A DNA stretch of 64,000 nt from NCBI GenBank assembly GCA_028554795.2, contig JAPYKE020000037.1, forward strand, positions 5,192,001 to 5,256,000. Reading direction: 5' to 3'. Under the pieces are notes generated by a model. It was given only the letters and a program-made list of their open reading frames with translations, made no database searches and had not been told where the DNA came from. The translations under genes were made by a program, and so were the position numbers. Source of the stretch: Sinohyriopsis cumingii. Its lineage: Eukaryota > Mollusca > Bivalvia > Unionida > Unionidae. This document shows, one piece after another, positions 52,890 through 60,341 of this stretch. Every line of letters begins with the position of its first letter. The first letter of the stretch is position 1.

Positions 52890-53426
52890 TTATTCGTTGT
52901 TTTTAGTGTCTAATTTTAACAACCAGGTGGTTTCGGCTTCCAGTTGAAAATCCTCGATTTTTGACATCGCGGAGCTATATAACTGGACCATCGTGGAGAA
53001 TTCAACATCGGATACGAACAAATTATCAATCGATAACGAGATCAACCCGGATAATTTCGAGTATGCGTCGGATACTATTTGATGTTTTACTGTATACTCG
53101 TTGAGTTTTTTCTGAAAACACGATGATATCTTCCTAGTGATTGCGTTGGCAACTCCAGCAACTGTTGTCATTGCGGAGACAGCGATTGGAACAGCGATCG
53201 GGGTTATCGTGGTCACCGTGGATAAAATAACACCGGCGCCAGCTACTATACCCGACACCGAGTACACGACCGCGTCGATGGCGGTTATTTTACGACGGTA
53301 TTTTTTTATTTTTACACGGTATTGTTCGGAAAGCGTTTTCAAGTTCGCGGAAAATTCTTTTGCGGTATCGAATCGATATTGATGTGACGTCGGTGATACC
53401 TCTGATTCAACTTCCTTAGTGGTCAT
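52890..53426 (-). CDS. hydrophobic-core virion or membrane-active protein
   Basis: 178 residues. An N-terminal charged region (1-48, with KIKKYRRK) is followed by a long glycine/alanine/valine/isoleucine/threonine-rich segment at about 49-97 (SGIVAGAGVILS... VPIAVSAMTTVAGVANAI) that could form two packed membrane helices. The C-terminal part (about 100-178) is helical. The glycine-zipper look suggests a membrane-inserting or membrane-disrupting virion protein, but that is inference. It lies 5 bp upstream of the penton-like gene and downstream of the fibre gene, in the same orientation. TTTAAAATAAAA precedes the ATG, close to the motif found before other late genes. Proteins of this shape accompany the same capsid family in other invertebrate elements, from recall. 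Confidence 0.55.
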   Translation of the reverse strand: MTTKEVESEVSPTSHQYRFDTAKEFSANLKTLSEQYRVKIKKYRRKITAIDAVVYSVSGIVAGAGVILSTVTTITPIAVPIAVSAMTTVAGVANAITRKISSCFQKKLNEYTVKHQIVSDAYSKLSGLISLSIDNLFVSDVEFSTMVQLYSSAMSKIEDFQLEAETTWLLKLDTKNNE

Positions 53427-53451
53427 TTTTATTTTAAAAGAGCTAGTGTTT

Positions 53452-54984
53452 TTAATTACTTAGATTCGCTGCAAATTCCACATACCATGTAATGTTTGCC
53501 CGGGGTAGATTTCTATCAACGGCATAAATTGTAAACTGTTCAGTTGCGTTCCTGTCTATAATTGTTGATATTGTATTGTTAAACCCGGATGAACTCGACG
53601 ATAATATATTAAACTGCATCATTGAAACCAGTGTCAATCGATAAATACCCTTAACAGTTGCGGTAATATTTACTGTATTCTGTGTAGGAGTCCAATCGAA
53701 TGATCCATGCCGAATTGTGTATACTGTGTTGATGATGTTCTCATGAGGGATTTTTATTTTTTCGAATTGCTCTGCTACTCTCGGTAGTCCGTCTTTAATC
53801 GCTTCAACATCAGTTCTGATTATTCCTACTTCCTGCCAATGCGCGTCTATATTATTCTTGTTCGCTGCAACATTAGTTTTGATTGTTTCTATTTCCCGTG
53901 TATTCTCGGTCATACTTTTTTTGTTTGCTGCAACATCAAGTTTGATTGTTCCTATTTCATATGTATGCACGTCTATACCTTTTTTGTTCGCTGCAACATC
54001 AGTTTTGATTAATCCTATTCCCCGCCAATACGCGTCTACATTTTTTTTGTTCGCTTCAACATCAGTTTTGATTGTTCCTATTTCCTGTGTATGCGCGTCC
54101 ACACCCTTTTTGTTCGCTTCAATATCAGTTTTGATTATTCCTATTTCCTGTGTATGCGCGTCCACACCCTTTTTGTTCGCTTCAATATCAGTTTTGATTA
54201 TTCCTATTTCCTGTGTATGCGCGTCCATATTATTTATGATCGTTGTAACATCAGTTTTGATTGTTTCTATTTTCCGTCCATGCGAGTCTACATTATTTAT
54301 GATCGTTGCAACATTAACGCCGATTATTTCTATTTCCCGTTCATGCGCGTCTACACCCTTTTTGTTTGTTGCAACATCAGTTTTGATTGTTTCTATTTCC
54401 TGTCCATACGCAGTGATATCATTTATAGTTATTGTGATTTCATCCGGCTTGGTATTTTTTTTACCAAGGAATTTATTAAAGTTGTCATCGATCCTGTTAA
54501 CATTTTTTCGCAGCGTGTAAAATTGGCCCGACAGCGTCGTAAACTCCAAAATAGTATTTTTTATTGTTGCAAGATTTGGTTCGAATACTATCGGGTACCC
54601 AAAAAATCTATCGATAGTTGTTTTCACATACCCTTCGAGTTCGATTATTGATCTATTCAACCTTATAACACCGTCTTGGACTAATTCTATCGTATTCTCT
54701 ATCTGAAATATATATCCACCCGGTTTGATTCGTCCGTCGGCGGTATACAACGCGATGGTGTTCTCGGCGGCATCACGCTGTCGTAATAAAACATCATTCA
54801 GTGACACATTACCGGATTTCAATTTACCCTGGCGGTCTTGAAATACAACTATTTCGTCCGGGTCAACACTGGTTAAATTCAACATATCAGCGATTTCATC
54901 CTCAATTAGTTTTTTTATGTCGGCGGCGGCCGTTTCCGTGGATTCTTTCAGCGCCGAAACCGGTCGTCCCCAAATATCAATCAT
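53452..54984 (-). CDS. fibre-like trimeric coiled-coil protein
   Basis: 510 residues. The N-terminal part (1-190) starts MIDIWGRPV, which could dock on the penton, and is mixed helix and strand. Residues about 192-400 are ten tandem repeats of 21 residues, exactly three heptads each, with consensus AHtqEIgtIKTDVeANKKGVD. They predict a long parallel coiled-coil shaft. Residues 401-510 form a compact, beta-type, Ser/Thr/Asn-rich head (FDWTPTQNTVNITATVKGIY...). Shaft plus head is the architecture of adenovirus fibre and reovirus sigma1, so attachment to host cells is the likely role. The start sits directly behind the TTTACAATAA motif. It overlaps the protease stop by 8 bp. Confidence 0.7.
   Translation of the reverse strand: MIDIWGRPVSALKESTETAAADIKKLIEDEIADMLNLTSVDPDEIVVFQDRQGKLKSGNVSLNDVLLRQRDAAENTIALYTADGRIKPGGYIFQIENTIELVQDGVIRLNRSIIELEGYVKTTIDRFFGYPIVFEPNLATIKNTILEFTTLSGQFYTLRKNVNRIDDNFNKFLGKKNTKPDEITITINDITAYGQEIETIKTDVATNKKGVDAHEREIEIIGVNVATIINNVDSHGRKIETIKTDVTTIINNMDAHTQEIGIIKTDIEANKKGVDAHTQEIGIIKTDIEANKKGVDAHTQEIGTIKTDVEANKKNVDAYWRGIGLIKTDVAANKKGIDVHTYEIGTIKLDVAANKKSMTENTREIETIKTNVAANKNNIDAHWQEVGIIRTDVEAIKDGLPRVAEQFEKIKIPHENIINTVYTIRHGSFDWTPTQNTVNITATVKGIYRLTLVSMMQFNILSSSSSGFNNTISTIIDRNATEQFTIYAVDRNLPRANITWYVEFAANLSN
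53785..54411 (-). repeat. 63-bp coding repeats of the fibre shaft
   Basis: Ten in-frame 63-bp units. Two neighbours (about 54110-54235) are almost identical in DNA, which indicates recent unit gain by unequal exchange or slippage, so shaft length is probably variable. Confidence 0.85.
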
Positions 54985-55435
54985 CGTTATTGTAAATGTT
55001 ATTCTCTAAAATCCGTTGAGCTTCTACGACCCCACTAGTGTATTCGTTTACAACCACATGAGGTGGTTTCCGCGATGATGAAATCGCCGCGAGTACGTTC
55101 AATACCTCACGGCCGCATATCGGTGGGTCACTTAATCGCTGTGTTGGCAGCGTGGAATAAAAAACCCGGGCTGAACACGCCCGGGTTGAACACGCCCGGA
55201 CATACCGCATGAACTCTTTCGGCGGAGCTAACCCGTATGAATCAAAATAGACGATCGCACGCGGTTCAATTGCGTATGCAACCCAATGAGTCCCCGCTCC
55301 GGAGGACCCATCGAGGTTAATTATGCCTGTTTCAGTATCCCTTGGGGCCGCCGGTAATTGATCCCTCATAAAAACACCTCTGAAGTTTTTTATCGCTAGC
55401 GCGTTTGCGGCGTCTATTAAATCAAAATTAGACAT
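54977..55435 (-). CDS. adenain-type maturation cysteine protease
   Basis: I place the start at the ATG giving MSNFDLIDAANALAIKN (55435), because the segment NFRGVFMRDQLP that follows is the usual N-terminus of this family. An in-frame start at 55516 would add 27 residues of low complexity. The catalytic residues of the C5 family fit: His50 (GTHWVAYA), Asp65 (YFDSYG), Gln99 and Cys107 (PPICGREVLN). The length of 152 residues is slightly short of adenovirus adenain. It would process capsid and core precursors during virion maturation. An 11-15 base duplication gives RACSTRACSAR between His/Asp and Cys. It overlaps the fibre gene by 8 bp. Confidence 0.85.
   Translation of the reverse strand: MSNFDLIDAANALAIKNFRGVFMRDQLPAAPRDTETGIINLDGSSGAGTHWVAYAIEPRAIVYFDSYGLAPPKEFMRYVRACSTRACSARVFYSTLPTQRLSDPPICGREVLNVLAAISSSRKPPHVVVNEYTSGVVEAQRILENNIYNNDD
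54987..54996 (-). promoter_or_regulatory. TTTACAATAA motif before the fibre gene
   Basis: The minus strand reads TTTACAATAA, then CG and ATG. Identical 10-mer to the one before the pX-like gene, with the same spacing of two bases. Confidence 0.5.
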
Positions 55436-55445
55436 TGGAGTCATA

Positions 55446-55472
55446 GACTCAGGAGTTATAGACTCCTGAGTC
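55446..55472. repeat. perfect 11-bp inverted repeat upstream of the protease start
   Basis: GACTCAGGAGT and ACTCCTGAGTC flank TATAG, 11 bp before the preferred protease ATG on the minus strand. It could influence translation or termination between the pX-like and protease genes. The bases also encode the low-complexity TQESITPES segment of the longer protease reading. Confidence 0.7.
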
Positions 55473-55947
55473 AATAAACGGTTCCCGGTAGTCTTAGACC
55501 CTTTCCCGAATACCATGAATACGGGGTTCCCGGTAGTCTTAGACCCTTTCCGGCCACGGGTCGTTTTTTTTTGTAGCCTTTCCCGGTTGCCTTCTTCAAT
55601 GCCATCCCCGCCGCGGTACCAACGGCTCCTAACGCCGCCGCCTTAGCCACTGCTGGTGCGGCCGCGGCAATCAACGCTGGAATCGCGGCTAACAGCGGAA
55701 ATATCCCACCGGTCTTTTCCATGTTTTTAATTGCTGCGGCTGAAAAATCTATTTGAACACCCTTTTTATTCTTCATCGCATCATTGAAATGTTTTATTTG
55801 ACGCGCCGTCAACGATATCTTATGATTACCGCCCGCCATCTGCGACGGCTTCAGCGTTATTGTGGTTCCGCATTGTTTAGCCGACTTTGATCGTAATTTC
55901 TTGACTTGACCATCAGTCAACTCTACACTGACGACACTATACGACAT
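55471..55947 (-). CDS. pX-like basic core protein
   Basis: 158 residues. The N-terminal region (1-75) is a compact domain (VVSVELTDGQVKKLRSKSAK... ITLKPSQMAGGNHKISLTARQ) seen with this virion set. A hydrophobic Ala/Gly/Pro segment at about 80-115 (GGIFPLLAAIPALIAAAAPA) and a Lys-rich stretch (ATGKGYKKKRP) follow. The end is a duplicated GKGLRLPGT. This is the layout of adenovirus pX/mu- or pVI-like core proteins that bind DNA and membranes and are cut by adenain; the GG and GKG positions are possible cleavage sites. The duplicated 27-bp DNA segment at the C-terminus overlaps the longer protease reading. TTTACAATAA stands just before the ATG. Identification is by family shape and neighbourhood. 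Confidence 0.65.
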   Translation of the reverse strand: MSYSVVSVELTDGQVKKLRSKSAKQCGTTITLKPSQMAGGNHKISLTARQIKHFNDAMKNKKGVQIDFSAAAIKNMEKTGGIFPLLAAIPALIAAAAPAVAKAAALGAVGTAAGMALKKATGKGYKKKRPVAGKGLRLPGTPYSWYSGKGLRLPGTVY

Positions 55948-55948
55948 T

Positions 55949-55958
55949 TTATTGTAAA
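55949..55958 (-). promoter_or_regulatory. TTTACAATAA motif before the pX-like gene
   Basis: The minus strand reads TTTACAATAA, then AA and ATG. It is the same 10-mer found before the fibre gene and at the start of the coiled-coil gene. Likely a late initiator or promoter element, inferred from position and recurrence. Confidence 0.5.
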
Positions 55959-55975
55959 CGCGTTTATGCTTTCAA

Positions 55976-57415
55976 TTACATGTTTTCCACTGGCGCATCA
56001 ACGATTCTCATTCGTCCACCAACACCTTCTAGCAGCATTGATTTATCGCTGAGAATGACAGCAACCGCTCTATAATTAACACCACCCGGGGCTATACGAG
56101 CTCGGAAGTGTATATCAACGACGGATTGTCTCGTTAAATCAAGATGTTCCAGCGAAAAATAATAAATCGGATACAGGTTTTTAAAATCAAGTTGTGATAT
56201 TTGCAAACCAGTGTCGACGTTTTGATCACGACCCATATACGACAGCAATCGATGGTACACACGTGCGATATGGTTGTTGTCGTAATTAAGCTGTATATCC
56301 TCGGATGGTTCCTGTTGTCCGTTTATTCTCAGCGAAACATCCCTGACTCCTAATTGATCAAATATCATATGGCTGCGTTCTTGACTGCCCAATCGTTCCC
56401 TATTCTGTAGCGCTATGAATATATGACGCGGGGCTGAAACACCCTGTTTTGATGCCAGGTGCCATGTAAACGTATCGGCGACGTTATCCTCTTTAGCATC
56501 AGTTGTTACCGCTAGCCAACTCAACAACGATTTCCCTCCCTGTTCCATAAATGCTAACAATCGTGCTTCCGTGGTAACTGATGGAGTCAGCACCGGCATC
56601 CACAATGCCATTTTAGTTAAAACAACCTTACCGGCAGCGACGCCAGCAGCACGCCATATTGCATTGTTATCATCGCCCCTTCGCGTTAGCGCGATTGTAT
56701 GCTTAGCCCCATAGATAACCTTCCTGACATTTCTGCAGAATCCAAATATGTGATGGAGTGGAATCGCGCATGAAAACTGTCGGCGTGGTCCTTGCAACAT
56801 TCCTACTCGTGCTGCGAATCCTAGATTGTAATTACCGTTAAGACTTTTTATAATATTGAAATTAGCGCCTGGTTTTGCTCTGCGATCTGGATTGGTTGCT
56901 TCAACCTGGTCAGTTGCGGTATCTCTTTCTACCAGCACGTTGATATACTGAATATGATCAGCGTTATTAGTGGTGTCCTTTGCGAACATTATAGATGGGC
57001 CCGCCGATCTTGTATAATCATCCGAGTATCTCGCCAACCCAATTATCGTTGTTGCAACATCAACCTCGCGTTCTATTGATTCAATTTCTCGCCCGTCAAT
57101 AAGATATCTGGCGCTCTCAAATAACGCCATGATACCGTTGTTGACGAAGCCAACTCGAACACGATGGTCATCTGCGTATGGTGCATTATCGGCGGCATTT
57201 GTCACGAGTTCTCCCTCAATTTCGATAAACGCTTCACACGGCAGAAAGTATTTACTGGTATCTTGGACCTGAAGTTCAATTCGCGATCGTAGGTCAGGTT
57301 GCGCTGCATAATAAGAATAATATTGATAATCACGGACAGAATCATCCCTGCGCACTGGGGCGTCCATATCAAACGCGGGATCAGCGGTTCGCGCAAACAT
57401 TTTATTATTTATCAT
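55976..57415 (-). CDS. major capsid protein, double-jelly-roll type
   Basis: 479 residues. Beta-rich throughout. Blocks such as LPCEAFIEIEGELV, FVNNGIMALFESARYLIDG, CAIPLHHIFGFC, VIYGAKHTIALTRR, LDFKNLYPIYYFSLE and AVAVILSDKSMLL are hallmarks of a capsid family found integrated in many invertebrate genomes, which I recognise by recall. It sits beside the protease, pX-like and penton-like genes, as expected for the hexon-type building block of an icosahedral Bamfordvirae virion. It is shorter than typical Polinton MCPs. The frame is intact. The upstream sequence TCAATTGAAAACGTCAAC lacks the TTTACAATAA motif seen before several neighbours. A second ATG six codons in is possible. Confidence 0.75.
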   Translation of the reverse strand: MINNKMFARTADPAFDMDAPVRRDDSVRDYQYYSYYAAQPDLRSRIELQVQDTSKYFLPCEAFIEIEGELVTNAADNAPYADDHRVRVGFVNNGIMALFESARYLIDGREIESIEREVDVATTIIGLARYSDDYTRSAGPSIMFAKDTTNNADHIQYINVLVERDTATDQVEATNPDRRAKPGANFNIIKSLNGNYNLGFAARVGMLQGPRRQFSCAIPLHHIFGFCRNVRKVIYGAKHTIALTRRGDDNNAIWRAAGVAAGKVVLTKMALWMPVLTPSVTTEARLLAFMEQGGKSLLSWLAVTTDAKEDNVADTFTWHLASKQGVSAPRHIFIALQNRERLGSQERSHMIFDQLGVRDVSLRINGQQEPSEDIQLNYDNNHIARVYHRLLSYMGRDQNVDTGLQISQLDFKNLYPIYYFSLEHLDLTRQSVVDIHFRARIAPGGVNYRAVAVILSDKSMLLEGVGGRMRIVDAPVENM

Positions 57416-57425
57416 GTTGACGTTT

Positions 57426-57938
57426 TCAATTGCGATTTTTTCGTCGTAAATTCTTTGAATTTAAACCACTCCCCGCTATCGCGTTCATGAGCGCGTTGGT
57501 TGCCGCATCGGCGGATGGCGAAGTCGCCAACGACGGAGTCGTCGCCAACGACTGAGTCGCCGCCAACGACTCTAGTTTTTCTTCCACGGCGTTATTTATT
57601 ACTTTACTGACATTTGCAGGCATCACTGTCGTTGATGGCATTACCGGTGGTTTCTGTTTTTTTCTCCTGGATTTCACCAACGACATTAGTTTGTCCCGCG
57701 CGGCTGAAAGCGCCTTTCCGGCAACATCTCCAATAGCACTAATTCCCTTATCACGAATAACATCAATAGCCTTCATTCCTAATTGTTTGGCTAACGGCGC
57801 TACTTTTGGAGCCATTCTTGTAAATAACCCCGCAATGGTGCTACCGAGACCATCTCCATAGTACGCGCGGTAAACAGGCAATCGCGAGTTTACCACGTAG
57901 ACGAGTACTGGTTTATCATGGTTGTAGTGTATGATCAT
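57426..57938 (-). CDS. pVI-like minor capsid/core protein
   Basis: 170 residues from the ATG at 57938 (MIIHYNHDKP); a GTG five codons earlier is in frame but less likely. YYGDGLGSTIAGLFTRMAPKVAPLAKQLGMKA (about 26-57) contains a glycine-rich entry followed by an amphipathic helix. It recalls the membrane-lytic helix of adenovirus pVI and its protease-cut GG-type sites. A basic stretch (about 89-96, KSRRKKQK) then leads to a proline/threonine linker and to imperfect repeats (SLATTPSLATSPS). The C-terminus is KNLRRKNRN. It would link capsid and genome and could help endosome escape, by analogy. It lies 10 bp upstream of the MCP gene. Confidence in the exact homology is moderate. Confidence 0.55.
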   Translation of the reverse strand: MIIHYNHDKPVLVYVVNSRLPVYRAYYGDGLGSTIAGLFTRMAPKVAPLAKQLGMKAIDVIRDKGISAIGDVAGKALSAARDKLMSLVKSRRKKQKPPVMPSTTVMPANVSKVINNAVEEKLESLAATQSLATTPSLATSPSADAATNALMNAIAGSGLNSKNLRRKNRN

Positions 57939-57964
57939 CCTTATTAAAAACACCAGTTTTCCAA

Positions 57965-58906
57965 TTAATCATCCACGAGTTCGTCTATGAGCGTTCGATA
58001 TGTATTAATGTCTATGATACCGCCTGCAAATAACCGCTTGCAAATATCAGCAGCCTCATTGATTATTTCCGTAGAGTTATTTCCGGTTCGTTTTCCTCCA
58101 ATTAATACCTCTAGCCGTGATATATCACTGAGAACACTACCAGGACAGGTAACGCCGTAGGATTCTTTACCAACAGAGTATCCTTTTCCTTTTTTTGGTG
58201 TTATACTCTTAACTTCCTTGTGGAATGCGTCGTAATCGGATTTACTACGATGTGGTAATGCATCTTTATGTTTACTTGCTAAATACACTATTCTTGCCCA
58301 GTCCTTTAACGACTTTATATTTTTCTCGTAACCGCTATTGATATGCTTCTTATCTCGTATGCTCTTAGCAAAATTGTTGGCAGCAAAATTAATTAATTCT
58401 TCCCTGTTGCTGAAGCCTCTAATTTGATCTATTGTGCTCTTCTTGAGTACAATACGGGGTATATTCCCTTCTTTTTCTTCCGGTATTTCTTCTTCTGGTG
58501 TTTCTTCGGGTATTTCTTCTTCTGGTTCTTTCGCAGTAGCACCTAGTTCTTCTTCGTCGGCCATTGTAACATAAGGTTCTTGTGGTTCGGTTATAGCGAG
58601 TGGTGGTGGCCTCCGTGTTGTAGCAGCCGCTATTTTTGCAGGGAGTGTTTCTAAAGACCTTTTTGTTTGTTCGGTCTGAGTTGCTATCTTTTCAAGCGCA
58701 CCAAGAACGGGTACAGTTACCGCCGTAACATCCTTAGTCGCTTTAGTTACCGGGGCAAATAACTGTTCGCTTCCAACAGTAAAATCGGTTTGCATTTGCT
58801 GCCGCGTTTGAAGTTGTTCTCGGACCCTGTCTCGTAACGGTATGAACTTTCTAAGCGCTGCTAGCCGCTCTCTGGCTAACCGAGTAGTAAGTGATTCACC
58901 TACCAT
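57965..58906 (-). CDS. coiled-coil structural protein with acidic linker, unknown function
   Basis: 313 residues. The N-terminal 100 residues are helical and rich in Arg, Gln and Thr (TTRLARERLAALRKFIPLRD). A strongly acidic, proline-containing segment (about 117-147, EEEIPEETPEEEIPEE as an internal repeat) separates it from a basic C-terminal domain (150-313) that includes KSITPKKGKGYSVGKESYG. GKGYSVG and the preceding GKG could be protease sites. The basic/acidic layout fits a scaffold or genome-bridging protein. I do not recognise a catalytic motif. TTTACAATAA overlaps the start codon, as before the pX-like and fibre genes, so it is probably a late gene. Confidence 0.55.
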   Translation of the reverse strand: MVGESLTTRLARERLAALRKFIPLRDRVREQLQTRQQMQTDFTVGSEQLFAPVTKATKDVTAVTVPVLGALEKIATQTEQTKRSLETLPAKIAAATTRRPPPLAITEPQEPYVTMADEEELGATAKEPEEEIPEETPEEEIPEEKEGNIPRIVLKKSTIDQIRGFSNREELINFAANNFAKSIRDKKHINSGYEKNIKSLKDWARIVYLASKHKDALPHRSKSDYDAFHKEVKSITPKKGKGYSVGKESYGVTCPGSVLSDISRLEVLIGGKRTGNNSTEIINEAADICKRLFAGGIIDINTYRTLIDELVDD

Positions 58907-58915
58907 TATTGTAAA
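58906..58915 (-). promoter_or_regulatory. TTTACAATAA motif at the coiled-coil protein gene start
   Basis: The minus strand reads TTTACAATAATGG; the final A of the motif is the A of the ATG. It is the third exact copy within the element, always at a start codon. Confidence 0.5.
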
Positions 58916-58930
58916 TTGATCCGCAATTTT

Positions 58931-59311
58931 CTAATTTTCCGCCGAGTGTACCATCGGGGGCTCCACGGAGTTTTCGTCTATAATCCTTCTAATGTTTTTG
59001 ATCTTACTAGAAATCTCCCGGCGTCGTTCATAAACACGTCCGAGTTTTTTTCGTATTATTTCAACGGCAGTGAATAGTCCAATGAATGCATTTGCGTCAT
59101 TGTGGTACAAGTTTTCATTAATCGTATGTTGTAATCGTTTTATAAAAAAATACTCGCGGGCCAGGGTAAAACGCCCCCGTTTCGACTGTTCGTTAATAAT
59201 CTCATAATCGGATAATATTTTTTCATTGTCGAGACCATCAGATAATTCAATTCCTTGATTTTTTAATTTTGAAATCTCGGCTAATATATTATTGATGTCT
59301 TCGATATTCAT
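58931..59311 (-). CDS. small helical protein, unknown function
   Basis: 126 residues from MNIEDINNILAEISKLKNQG. An in-frame GTG or ATG up to 59383 would add a hydrophobic, non-conserved-looking leader; the shorter start directly follows TTTATAAGAATA, similar to other starts here. It is predicted all-helical with charged surfaces (KKLGRVYERRREISSKIKNI). No known domain is recognised. It sits between the coiled-coil protein and the endonuclease genes and is co-oriented. Confidence 0.45.
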   Translation of the reverse strand: MNIEDINNILAEISKLKNQGIELSDGLDNEKILSDYEIINEQSKRGRFTLAREYFFIKRLQHTINENLYHNDANAFIGLFTAVEIIRKKLGRVYERRREISSKIKNIRRIIDENSVEPPMVHSAEN

Positions 59312-59461
59312 TATTCTTATAAAACATCTTGTTTTTAAATAAAAAAAAATGAAAACCCCGTGTATCAATTCCGAGGTGTTCATACTTTGTTTTCTTCCGG
59401 AACGGACAATTTATTGTCAGCGCCGGTGGCCTTGTCAGCGCCATAGGCGCCGGTGACTTCG

Positions 59462-59965
59462 TCACTCGCTGATATTTACATATGAAAATCGAATTCTGTG
59501 ATCCGTCTTTTTTGAGATCGCTGAATTCTGTATTCCTTCTGCTACTCTTCGTATTGAGGCCTTACAAATGTCGAAATATTTTTCTGCCGCATGCATGGAG
59601 TGAAATGTTTTTTCCTCGTGAGTTGTTGTATCAAATGACTTTACGCCCCTTGCTTTCTTTGGGTATTTACCGGTTTGGCCTTTTTTACTATTTTCACTCT
59701 GAGAGATAGCTTGCAAGTTTATAAGAGAATTATCAGTCTTATTATTATTAATATGATCAATCACAAACCCATTCTCGATTAATCCGTTAAACGCTTCAAA
59801 TACCACCCTGTGAACAAGATACTTCTTCTTTCCGGCACTAAACATCAAATACCCCTGATTATTCACGGTACCAACCGGCTTCTTCAGTCTGCGGTTTCTA
59901 ACAATACCGTCGCGAGATGCCTCGTAATTGACGAGCAGGGGATGCGGCTGAAATTCTTGGTCCAT
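59462..59965 (-). CDS. HNH endonuclease with NUMOD-type DNA-binding ends
   Basis: 167 residues. The N-terminal part (about 12-50, YEASRDGIVRNRR... VGTVNNQGYL) is NUMOD4-like, without the usual tryptophan. The HNH_3 core follows at about 51-88: VHRVVFEAFNG and VIDHINNNKTDNSLINLQAI, with His52, the Asp70-His71 pair and Asn73/Asn82 as metal-site candidates. The C-terminal part (FHSMHAAEKYFDICKASIRR) is a NUMOD1 helix-turn-helix. This arrangement is that of free-standing homing endonucleases of phages and large DNA viruses. It may be a selfish gene within the element or serve its replication or integration. The G/C-rich repeated spacer beyond its stop (59403-59462) fits an insertion or terminator. 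Confidence 0.75.
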   Translation of the reverse strand: MDQEFQPHPLLVNYEASRDGIVRNRRLKKPVGTVNNQGYLMFSAGKKKYLVHRVVFEAFNGLIENGFVIDHINNNKTDNSLINLQAISQSENSKKGQTGKYPKKARGVKSFDTTTHEEKTFHSMHAAEKYFDICKASIRRVAEGIQNSAISKKTDHRIRFSYVNISE

Positions 59966-59978
59966 TTGTATAATAATA

Positions 59979-60302
59979 CTACTTGTCTAATTTATTATTT
60001 GGTTTAATTATGAATCTTTCAACGTAGTCTTGGGGGGTTTTGATGACGAAGTCTGCGGTGGGATCAATGACGGCGTTTTTAATTCGCTTGTCATAATAGC
60101 GTTTTAGTTCCCTGTATCGCTTTCCGCCACAATTAATACACAACTGCGATTTTCCTCTTACACCGACGTGACAAACCAAGCACGGGAGGGGGCCAAGAGA
60201 ACCATTACGAACACTTTGTAAATGATACCCGCAGAATTCACCTCTACATGATTTATTGCACGGGGTTGTCGACCCAATCATCAACCATTTGCAGTGATTC
60301 AT
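59979..60302 (-). CDS. small zinc-ribbon protein
   Basis: 107 residues from MNHCKWLMIG; an ATG at 60320 would add six residues. Cysteines are arranged in two groups: Cys4, Cys15, Cys19, Cys24 and His27 in the first, then CLVC (41-44) and CINC (55-58), followed by a basic helix (KRYRELKRYYDKRIKN). The pattern predicts one or two zinc-binding knuckles and nucleic-acid binding, perhaps a transcription factor or replication accessory. It is divergently arranged with the polymerase gene, only about 40 bp apart, and could be an early regulator. No close family is recognised. Confidence 0.5.
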   Translation of the reverse strand: MNHCKWLMIGSTTPCNKSCRGEFCGYHLQSVRNGSLGPLPCLVCHVGVRGKSQLCINCGGKRYRELKRYYDKRIKNAVIDPTADFVIKTPQDYVERFIIKPNNKLDK

Positions 60303-60341
60303 TATACTATATTCTTTCATTTAAATACTTGTTTTAATTAT
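60303..60341. promoter_or_regulatory. short divergent promoter region
   Basis: Only 39 AT-rich bases separate the preferred starts of the zinc-ribbon gene (minus) and the polymerase gene (plus). ATTTAAAT, a perfect palindrome, lies at its centre (60319-60326) and could act in both directions. Promoter activity is inferred. Confidence 0.4.

Noticed and set aside
53858-54651. Plus-strand frames of 220 and 186 codons opposite the fibre gene
   Set aside because: They are antisense shadows of the 63-bp fibre repeats. The minus-strand reading has clear heptads and neighbouring genes in the same orientation.
57202-57490. Small frames overlapping the start of the MCP gene on both strands
   Set aside because: They have no independent protein features, and the MCP frame explains the region.
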